The position numbers and the translations under genes are program-made. A stretch of DNA of 7,274 nucleotides from Treponema_I sp045616125 (GTDB lineage: Bacteria > Spirochaetota > Spirochaetia > Treponematales > Treponemataceae), in assembly GCA_045616125.1 (NCBI GenBank), contig JAZLGC010000074.1:1-7274 (forward strand). Reading direction: 5' to 3'. The notes below the pieces were generated by a model. That model had not been told where the DNA came from and made no database searches. It was given only the letters and a program-made list of their open reading frames with translations. Positions 1-4,998 of this stretch are shown here, in pieces. Position 1 is the first letter of the stretch; each line of letters opens with the position of its first letter.

Positions 1-1
1 T

Positions 2-196
2 TTTCAAGGTTGGGAAATGACATATTCTTTTACCGATAATCCTTCGATTATACATGTAACCTACGATCCGCAAGGCATTGAATACGCAGAAGCCGAAATT
101 CACCTGGATACTATGACACTGCAGGTAATCCGTGATGACACGAATCTGTCATACGACGAATTACCGGCAAAGTACAAGATGAACATTCATCCGTAA
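2..196 (+). CDS. 3' end of an unidentified protein (partial, 64 residues visible)
   Basis: An open frame enters from the left edge and ends at TAA 194-196; no start is visible, so this is the C-terminal 64 residues of a longer gene. The piece is soluble-looking and acidic (…YDPQGIEYAEAEIHL…, ending NIHP), with alternating polar and aliphatic residues that suggest beta-strands. It has no cysteines, no transmembrane segment and no motif I recognise, so I give no function. Its stop codon is immediately followed by the stop codon of the convergent patatin gene, with no intergenic base and no visible terminator hairpin between them. The frame is consistent with coding: no internal stop, and ordinary codon use matching the neighbours. 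I am fairly confident it is a real gene end but cannot identify the family. Confidence 0.6.
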   Translation, partial: FQGWEMTYSFTDNPSIIHVTYDPQGIEYAEAEIHLDTMTLQVIRDDTNLSYDELPAKYKMNIHP

Positions 197-2185
197 TTAA
201 AACCTGCTGACTATGGAGATTCCGCTGCACAGAGATTTGTTTTCAAAATCCCAGCCGGTATAGGCGTTAAGGTTCAGATTGGTAAGACCAAGAAAACTGA
301 TCTGTGCACAGGTATCAACACCGGCAGCCAACTGCATTGTGTTGCCGGTTATGGCAGCATCAAAATAAGCACCGGCTCTGATTTTTTCCAGTTTGAACAT
401 TTCCATAGCGGTAAGTGTGGAACTTGGCGCATGCAGGAACAGATCTGCATTGCTGATGCTTATCCAGGTATCGCTGCCAGAAGCTGTAAACTTTGTATCG
501 GTTGCTGCCGGCGCTCCACGGAATCCGTCTGCTGCAAAACAGGTTATCCCGTTGCCGTTTTGATTCCATCTGAAAGTGTCATGAACAGAGAATCCGATTA
601 CCGGCAGTGCATAACAGTTAAAACCTGTTTTCACTCCAATACCGGCGCTGTGAATATCCTGAAGAATAAACCCAGAGGGACTGAGTGAAAAATCAAGTGT
701 TTTTGCCTCGTTGTGCGCATTAAAAGTAATGCCTGCATGGCTGAAAAGCAGTTCTGACCCAGCTTCCACTGCTGCAAATGGGGTCAGGCTGGCACTGGTA
801 CTTAAAGGAATTTTCCATGACAGCTGCTGAGCGCCATACCAGACAACAGGTCCGCCGGCGTAGTTCAGGTCTGCAGATGCAACAGTAAGGGATTCAAACC
901 CGTTTTGAGTGTGAAGTCTGATCCATGCATCAGCGCCGTAACTGTCAAAGTCGGCGTAGATACCGGCCCGGGCTTTTACCATGCGGTAGTCAGCAAGTCC
1001 ATATATGCCGGCAGAAATGGGATTGCTGAAATACAGGTCTGGAGTATCAATGGCGGCAATATTCGGCCGGATTTTCAGGTTTGCATAAAACTCACGGCTG
1101 TAAGGTTCCAGACCATGCTGAATATCAGATACAAACTGTCGGGCTGCCTGATACCGCTGGGTGCGGAGTTTTGAATATACTTCCGGATGTTTCTGCCGGT
1201 AAGACGACCAGGTGGGCCATGCGGAAGTATCGTGGGTGGCAAAGAAGTCTGCTGCACAATCATCACCCACTGCTATCAGTGTTGATACATTTGAAAAATC
1301 CATGAAGCTGAAATTTTCTACCGGGTTTCGGATATACGGATAACCAGCGTCCAGAATGTCACCAATCATCTTTCGTTCTTTTCCGATACTCATGGTACGG
1401 TTAAGAATGACGATTGGGTTATACAGATTCATGGGAGCGGTGTAGAAAGCAGTGGAAATAATCAGGTTATGAGAAAAGCGTTCTGCAATGGAAATACAAC
1501 CTAAATCGACAACACCTGCATCTACCAGCAATGTTTGATTACCGTCAGGCAGCGTGTATTCCACCGGTTCCATCATGGCAGACATGGCAAAGGCCGCCGT
1601 CATAATGGAAACGTAATCTCCTTCTGCAAACCAGATACACCGTTTGGTAACCAGGTCTTCTGCAGGAATAATAATAGGAATATACGAATCTTTCAGGTTG
1701 AAATAACGGTCTGGGAACAGACGTGATAGGGCTTCCTGGAAATATCTTTGAGAAAGGAGGCCTCCTTTTGAAGGAAAAACCAGGTCAAAAAAGGAATTCA
1801 GGTCAACATGTTCAACAATGTAAGCAATGTCATCGGGAGCAAATCCTGCAGAATACAGCATACCGATGATGGCACCCATGCTGTTGGCTACGATGAAGTC
1901 AGGTTTTGCATCGTGTTTTTCAAATTCGCGGAGCACCCCGATATGAGCATAGGCGCGGGCAGAACCACCTGACAGGACAAGACCTAAAGGTTCGCGGCCT
2001 TCAGCCTTGATGGTTTCGATGCGGGCGGTAAAGGAATCTTCTCCCACAAAAATAGGGGTACTCTGCAAAAGAACAGAATCATCTAAGGTAACCACCCCCC
2101 CCCCGTGGGGTGATTGTGCATTCAAGGATACGGCTGCAGAACAAAGAAGCAGTATCGTACTGACAAATCGTGTTAATCTGGACAT
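197..2185 (-). CDS. Exported patatin-like phospholipase with C-terminal outer-membrane beta-barrel-like domain, phase-variable by a poly-G tract
   Basis: A 662-residue patatin-family lipid acyl hydrolase. Residues 1-23 form a signal peptide (basic start, hydrophobic core, cleavage near LNA|QS). The patatin domain covers about 66-310. It has the oxyanion-hole loop SGGSARAYAHIGVL (72-85), the nucleophile elbow ANSMG with Ser102 (usual form GxSxG, so the first Gly is Ala) and the dyad Asp222 in VDAG. Residues about 385-662 are rich in alternating hydrophobic/polar strands with Gly/Asn turns, end in a terminal Phe (…IVSRF) and look like an outer-membrane barrel. This resembles PlpD-type (type Vd) autotransported patatins, although a POTRA domain is not obvious. 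The family cleaves acyl esters of phospholipids. The start is supported by GGAG (2191-2194) five bases upstream. The gene overlaps the end of the ArsR gene by 13 bp, suggesting translational coupling. Codons 28-31 contain ten Gs in a row. The patatin assignment is secure; the barrel and surface location are inferred. Confidence 0.88.
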   Translation of the reverse strand: MSRLTRFVSTILLLCSAAVSLNAQSPHGGGVVTLDDSVLLQSTPIFVGEDSFTARIETIKAEGREPLGLVLSGGSARAYAHIGVLREFEKHDAKPDFIVANSMGAIIGMLYSAGFAPDDIAYIVEHVDLNSFFDLVFPSKGGLLSQRYFQEALSRLFPDRYFNLKDSYIPIIIPAEDLVTKRCIWFAEGDYVSIMTAAFAMSAMMEPVEYTLPDGNQTLLVDAGVVDLGCISIAERFSHNLIISTAFYTAPMNLYNPIVILNRTMSIGKERKMIGDILDAGYPYIRNPVENFSFMDFSNVSTLIAVGDDCAADFFATHDTSAWPTWSSYRQKHPEVYSKLRTQRYQAARQFVSDIQHGLEPYSREFYANLKIRPNIAAIDTPDLYFSNPISAGIYGLADYRMVKARAGIYADFDSYGADAWIRLHTQNGFESLTVASADLNYAGGPVVWYGAQQLSWKIPLSTSASLTPFAAVEAGSELLFSHAGITFNAHNEAKTLDFSLSPSGFILQDIHSAGIGVKTGFNCYALPVIGFSVHDTFRWNQNGNGITCFAADGFRGAPAATDTKFTASGSDTWISISNADLFLHAPSSTLTAMEMFKLEKIRAGAYFDAAITGNTMQLAAGVDTCAQISFLGLTNLNLNAYTGWDFENKSLCSGISIVSRF
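2095..2104 (-). repeat. Homopolymeric G10 tract inside the patatin coding region (candidate phase-variation switch)
   Basis: Ten consecutive C on the + strand (G on the coding strand) encode Gly28-Gly30 and the first base of Val31, five residues after the predicted signal-peptide cleavage site. With ten Gs the long frame is open. With nine, the frame reads Gly-Gly-Gly-Trp-Leu-Pro-TAG. With eleven, it reads four Gly codons, then Tyr-Leu-Arg-TGA. Both neighbouring lengths therefore stop translation at once. Homopolymer tracts of this length are classic slipped-strand mispairing sites, and poly-G tracts are documented in Treponema. The length seen here is one state; it could also include sequencing error. 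Confidence 0.8.
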
Positions 2186-2538
2186 GATATCTCCATCATC
2201 GTTTCAATCCCCTTGTGCAGAAGATTGCACAGGGGAGTGTCGGGAACTTTGTAATACACCTCTTTGCCTTCACGACGGCTGACAATCAAATTGTTTGCCT
2301 TCAACAACTTTAAGTGATGACTTACCGCCGGGGACGTCATATCCACCAGCAAGGAAATATTGGTAACGCATTCCTCGGTGTGGCACAAAAGCCAGAAAAT
2401 CCTGAGCCGGCTATAGTCGTCAAGCAGCTTAAACAGATTTGCCAGCAGTTCAAAGTGCACTGTCTGAGAAAGGGTTGCCGTAATTTCTTCGGTTACGTGT
2501 GGTGAACCGTGTTGGTGGTTATGATCGTGATGTTCCAT
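2173..2538 (-). CDS. ArsR/SmtB-family winged-helix transcriptional regulator with His-rich N-terminus
   Basis: A 121-residue protein of normal ArsR length. The winged-helix DNA-binding core runs from about 30 to 98: the dimer helix region, helix-turn-helix with recognition helix SPAVSHHLKLLK (69-80), and the beta-wing VSRREGKEVYYKV (86-98). The N-terminus is unusually rich in histidine (His3, 4, 6, 8, 10, 14), suggesting Zn, Ni, Co or Cu binding. The usual alpha3 CxC metal site is not intact: ECVTN keeps only Cys57. The alpha5 site DxH…HxxE is also altered (D100-T-P…; H108, E112). Other Cys residues are 52, 104 and 119. These repressors normally bind an operator near their own operon and release it on binding metal. 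The gene starts 9 bp after the reductase stop without a clear Shine-Dalgarno, so it may depend on coupling. Its 3' end overlaps the patatin start by 13 bp. Family is certain; the ligand is unknown. Confidence 0.92.
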   Translation of the reverse strand: MEHHDHNHQHGSPHVTEEITATLSQTVHFELLANLFKLLDDYSRLRIFWLLCHTEECVTNISLLVDMTSPAVSHHLKLLKANNLIVSRREGKEVYYKVPDTPLCNLLHKGIETMMEISCPD

Positions 2539-2547
2539 GGTTCTATT

Positions 2548-3597
2548 TTACTGTACGCTTACCTTTCCGGCCAGAACGTTCTTATAGTCTTCGTAGTTCT
2601 TTTTCAGCAGGGCTGGGGTATCAAGACCGTAAGGACATTTGCTCTTACATGCACCACAGCCGGTACAGTTTTCGATTTTTTTCATTTCTTCCTGCCAGTG
2701 TTCGCTAAGCCAGTTTTTGCTTGGTGCACGGCGGAGCATCAGACTCATGCGGGCACAGTGACGGATGCCGATCCCCTGAGGACAGGGCATACAGTAACCA
2801 CAGCTGCGGCAGAAATTGTTTCCCAGTTCTTTCTTATCATTCTCAATAAGAGTGCGGATTTCATCAGTCATGACAGCCGGCGTTTCAAAGAATGCCAGCC
2901 ATTCTTCCAGCTCTGTCATACGCTGTACGCCCCAAATAGGAACAACGTTGTCAAATTGGCTTACAAACGCAAAGGCTGCCTTACTGTCATGAATCAGCCC
3001 GCCAGCCAGACCTTTCATACCGATAAGACCTACATTGTGTTCCTTACACAGGGCAGAAAGGGCCAATTCGCGTTCTGAAGAAATATAACTGAATGGATAC
3101 TGCAGGGTTTCATACAGACCGCTTTTTACTGCTTCTTCAGCCAGATGAATTTTGTGGGCAGTAAGACCAATGTGACGGATTTTTCCCTGTGCTTTCAGTT
3201 CCTGCATGCATTCATACATACCGGTGCCGTCGCCGGGCAGGTAAACCTGTTCAACACAATGGAACTGGTAAATATCGATATAGTCAGTATTCAGTAACTT
3301 CAGGCTCATTTCTATATCGGCACGAACTTCTTCCGGTGTCTTTCCCATGGTTTTTGTGGCAATAAAGATTTTGCTGCGGATGTCGTAGCCGTCGTCATTG
3401 GCTCCACACAAAGCCTTTCCGATTTTCTCTTCGCTGTCTGAATACGCGCGGGCGGTATCAAAGAAGGTCATGCCGCCTTCATAAGCGTGGCGAAGAATTT
3501 TAATGGAAGTTTCCATGTCGTCGCGTTGAACTGGCAGTGCACCGAATCCGTTCTGTGGAACAGTGATGCCGGTAGATCCTAAAGTTACTGTTTTCAT
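2548..3597 (-). CDS. Aldo/keto reductase with two C-terminal 4Fe-4S cluster motifs
   Basis: A 349-residue cytoplasmic oxidoreductase. Residues 1 to about 240 form an aldo/keto reductase TIM barrel with the catalytic tetrad Asp47 and Tyr52 (FFDTARAYSDSEEKIG), Lys82 (IFIATKT) and His113 (YQFHCVE). Residues about 255-349 add a ferredoxin-like tail with two cysteine clusters: CRSCGYCMPCP (Cys263, 266, 269, 272) and CTGCGACKSKCP (Cys311, 314, 317, 321). This is the architecture of COG1453-type 'predicted oxidoreductases of the aldo/keto reductase family', common in anaerobes. Their physiological substrate is generally unknown; electrons may pass between NAD(P)H and Fe-S partners. The start is supported by AGGAG (3604-3608), six bases before ATG. 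It is the first gene of the leftward set reductase-arsR-patatin. All catalytic and cluster residues look intact. I cannot infer a substrate from the sequence. Confidence 0.93.
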   Translation of the reverse strand: MKTVTLGSTGITVPQNGFGALPVQRDDMETSIKILRHAYEGGMTFFDTARAYSDSEEKIGKALCGANDDGYDIRSKIFIATKTMGKTPEEVRADIEMSLKLLNTDYIDIYQFHCVEQVYLPGDGTGMYECMQELKAQGKIRHIGLTAHKIHLAEEAVKSGLYETLQYPFSYISSERELALSALCKEHNVGLIGMKGLAGGLIHDSKAAFAFVSQFDNVVPIWGVQRMTELEEWLAFFETPAVMTDEIRTLIENDKKELGNNFCRSCGYCMPCPQGIGIRHCARMSLMLRRAPSKNWLSEHWQEEMKKIENCTGCGACKSKCPYGLDTPALLKKNYEDYKNVLAGKVSVQ

Positions 3598-3649
3598 GAT
3601 TTTCTCCTACAGTTTGGTAACTGAATATCTGTAGTTTACGATAAAAACA

Positions 3650-3664
3650 ACATAATTTCTATGT
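3650..3664. promoter_or_regulatory. Small palindrome near the predicted start of the leftward operon (possible operator)
   Basis: ACATA-attTC-TATGT is a perfect 5-bp inverted repeat with a 5-bp spacer in the divergent intergenic region. It lies where transcription of the leftward operon would begin if the weak promoter at 3666-3694 is used. An ArsR operator would be expected about here, but the arms are short and AT-rich, so chance is quite possible. Confidence 0.2.
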
Positions 3665-3665
3665 G

Positions 3666-3694
3666 ATAGTAACATATCTTAAAATAGAGTTGAA
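3666..3694 (-). promoter_or_regulatory. Weak sigma70-like promoter candidate for the reductase-arsR-patatin operon
   Basis: On the minus strand TTCAAC (3694-3689), 17 bases, then TACTAT (3671-3666). Both boxes are imperfect matches (3/6 and 4/6). The position would give a leader of about 60 nt before the reductase ATG at 3597. It is the best candidate I see in the 175-bp divergent region, and a poor one. Confidence 0.28.
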
Positions 3695-3698
3695 AAAC

Positions 3699-3727
3699 TT
3701 GTCTGAAAAATCAAAAAGGAATATACT
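3699..3727 (+). promoter_or_regulatory. Sigma70-type promoter for the lipoprotein gene
   Basis: TTGTCT (3699-3704), exactly 17 bases, then TATACT (3722-3727). This is a good -35/-10 pair with optimal spacing. It predicts a start near 3734 and a leader of about 40 nt that contains the AGGAG Shine-Dalgarno at 3761-3765. Confidence 0.6.
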
Positions 3728-3772
3728 TCCTTCATCTTTAAGACATTTTTAATAAATAACAGGAGAGTACGT

Positions 3773-4804
3773 ATGTCTAAGAAAATGGGTGCAATGGTTG
3801 CGGTTCTTGCTGCTGTTGCTGTGTTGTTCGTTTGCACCGGTTGTAGCTTTAATGGTTCAGTAGGTGGAAAAGGGGAGTCTGTTCAGAAAGCCAAGGTAGA
3901 AAAAGTTTCTGCCAGTGATCTTGAAAAAGCAAAGGTTGACAGTAATGCTCGCGTTGCAACTACTGATGCAGAAGCAAAAGTTCTTCTTAATGGAACAAAT
4001 TTTGGCGGATTTGATTCTGGTCGTATGGCAAGGTCTGTACAAGCTGTTCCTGCTGCTACTCGTGCAGCTTCTGGTGCAGGTGAAGTTCACCAGTTGATTA
4101 CTGAAGTTACCGGTTTCTGGAATGATCTGGAATCTAAAGGAAAAGCCAGCCTGAAACTGAATGAATCACTTTCTGCTGATGCCGGTATTGCAGGTCTTGC
4201 ACTGGCAGGTGCAGAGGTTGATGTTAACCTGAATGCAACGGCAAAAGGTCTTGCAGACAAAAACCGTGCAAATGCTTCTGTTTCTCTTGATGGTCATGTA
4301 TATGCAAAAGGCCACGCAGAAATTGATCCGCTGAATCTGGCAGGTGATATTTTTGCAGGTATTGATCCAAGTCTGAAATCATACAAGGTAGTTACCAATG
4401 CTGACGTTAACGTAAAGGTTGGTAAACTGACAGCCGCTGCATCTGCTGCAAATTCTGCTGATACATCAATTGCTTCATTTGATTTTAGTGGTTCATATGG
4501 AGTATCTGCAGCCGCTTCTGTTGGTACTACCTGTGTTACTAAGGATTCCAGTGGAAATGTTATTTACGGTCTGGTTGTTGTAACTGCTTCTGCCCAGAGT
4601 AAGGGTGATATGGAAAAACTTCAGGCAAAGGCTGAAGCTGCATATAAGTCTGAAAAAGGTGATGCTTCTGCCAAATTTGCAGCAGCTTTTGATGAAGTTG
4701 TGAAAGCAGACGTAGAAATTGCCATCTATGATAATGCTGGAAAGAAAACCTGGAGCAAAAAACTTGCTTCAGTCGAAGCCCTGGTAGACTGGCTTGAAAA
4801 ATAA
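3773..4804 (+). CDS. Putative exported lipoprotein, Ala/Lys/Asp-rich, function unknown
   Basis: A 343-residue protein. It has a lipoprotein signal peptide: basic MSKK, hydrophobic core AVLAAVAVLFV, and lipobox-like VCTGC with the probable lipidated Cys24. Cys at -3 is atypical, but spirochaete lipoboxes are relaxed. Mature residues 25-100 are low-complexity and charged, likely a linker. About 104-275 carries many alternating strands rich in Ala, Asp, Val and Asn (for example AEVDVNLNATAKG, ASVSLDGHVYAKG). About 277-343 is a mixed Lys/Ala/Glu-rich helical end. I recognise no catalytic motif or family. One other cysteine (254) is present. AGGAG lies seven bases before the ATG, a strong promoter is upstream and a strong terminator follows, so it is a monocistronic and probably well-expressed gene. 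Location is likely the periplasmic face of a membrane or the cell surface. The call as a lipoprotein is good; function is unknown. Confidence 0.82.
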   Translation: MSKKMGAMVAVLAAVAVLFVCTGCSFNGSVGGKGESVQKAKVEKVSASDLEKAKVDSNARVATTDAEAKVLLNGTNFGGFDSGRMARSVQAVPAATRAASGAGEVHQLITEVTGFWNDLESKGKASLKLNESLSADAGIAGLALAGAEVDVNLNATAKGLADKNRANASVSLDGHVYAKGHAEIDPLNLAGDIFAGIDPSLKSYKVVTNADVNVKVGKLTAAASAANSADTSIASFDFSGSYGVSAAASVGTTCVTKDSSGNVIYGLVVVTASAQSKGDMEKLQAKAEAAYKSEKGDASAKFAAAFDEVVKADVEIAIYDNAGKKTWSKKLASVEALVDWLEK

Positions 4805-4829
4805 AACTATATAACATCTCAAATCTACC

Positions 4830-4881
4830 GGCCTGACAGTACATACAGTTTTTGCCTGTATTGTCAGGCCTTTTCGATTTT
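4830..4881 (+). terminator. Rho-independent terminator of the lipoprotein gene
   Basis: GGCCTGACAGTACA (4830-4843) pairs with TGTATTGTCAGGCC (4857-4870) as a 14-bp stem with a single G·U pair and a 13-nt loop. It is followed by TTTTCGATTTT. It lies 26 bp after the lipoprotein stop and separates that gene from the chemoreceptor. The opposite strand lacks a U-tract after the stem, so it acts rightward. Confidence 0.88.
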
Positions 4882-4901
4882 GGGTATTTTCTGCATAAAA
4901 T
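4872..4901 (+). promoter_or_regulatory. Tentative promoter region of the chemoreceptor gene
   Basis: TAAAAT (4896-4901) is a 5/6 match to a -10 box, but no good -35 lies 16-18 bases upstream; the T-rich terminator tail occupies that place. An alternative pair is TTGGGT (4880-4885), 15 bases, TATTAA (4901-4906). No clear sigma28 (TAAA…GCCGATAA) motif is visible. Because a strong terminator precedes this region, the receptor gene must have a promoter between about 4871 and 4940, but its exact place is uncertain. Confidence 0.3.
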
Positions 4902-4938
4902 ATTAAGTATTTCCATAAAAAATAACGGGTGGAAAATT

Positions 4939-4998
4939 ATGGATGAAATATCATGTAATATGCGAGGTATTACATGTTCAAGAAACGTTTGGGAATAA
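4939..4998 (+). CDS. Possible 19-residue leader peptide overlapping the chemoreceptor start
   Basis: ATG 4939 opens a 19-codon frame (MDEISCNMRGITCSRNVWE) ending at TAA 4996-4998, out of frame with the receptor and overlapping its first 25 bases. A GGGTGG sequence (4927-4932) six bases upstream could serve as an imperfect Shine-Dalgarno. The frame runs through the whole inverted repeat that covers the receptor start, so ribosomes on it would open that hairpin. Short ORFs of this size are common by chance, so support is weak. Confidence 0.2.
   Translation: MDEISCNMRGITCSRNVWE
4952..4976 (+). promoter_or_regulatory. Perfect inverted repeat enclosing the Shine-Dalgarno and start codon of the chemoreceptor
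   Basis: CATGTAATA (4952-4960) and TATTACATG (4968-4976) are exact reverse complements. The 7-nt spacer TGCGAGG carries the GAGG Shine-Dalgarno (4964-4967). The ATG of the receptor is the last three bases of the right arm. In the mRNA this would place the Shine-Dalgarno in the loop and the AUG in the stem; in DNA it is a dyad of operator size (25 bp). The repeat is directly visible; its role is inferred. Confidence 0.5.

Noticed and set aside
2509..3078. Long plus-strand open frame (189 codons) opposite the reductase and the start of arsR
   Set aside because: It is antisense to a reductase whose catalytic and Fe-S residues are all intact; the frame has no Shine-Dalgarno and no recognisable domain.
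4560..4916. Minus-strand open frame (118 codons) across the lipoprotein end and terminator
   Set aside because: It runs through a strong terminator stem and the lipoprotein coding region and its product is low-complexity Gln/His-rich, typical of an antisense shadow.
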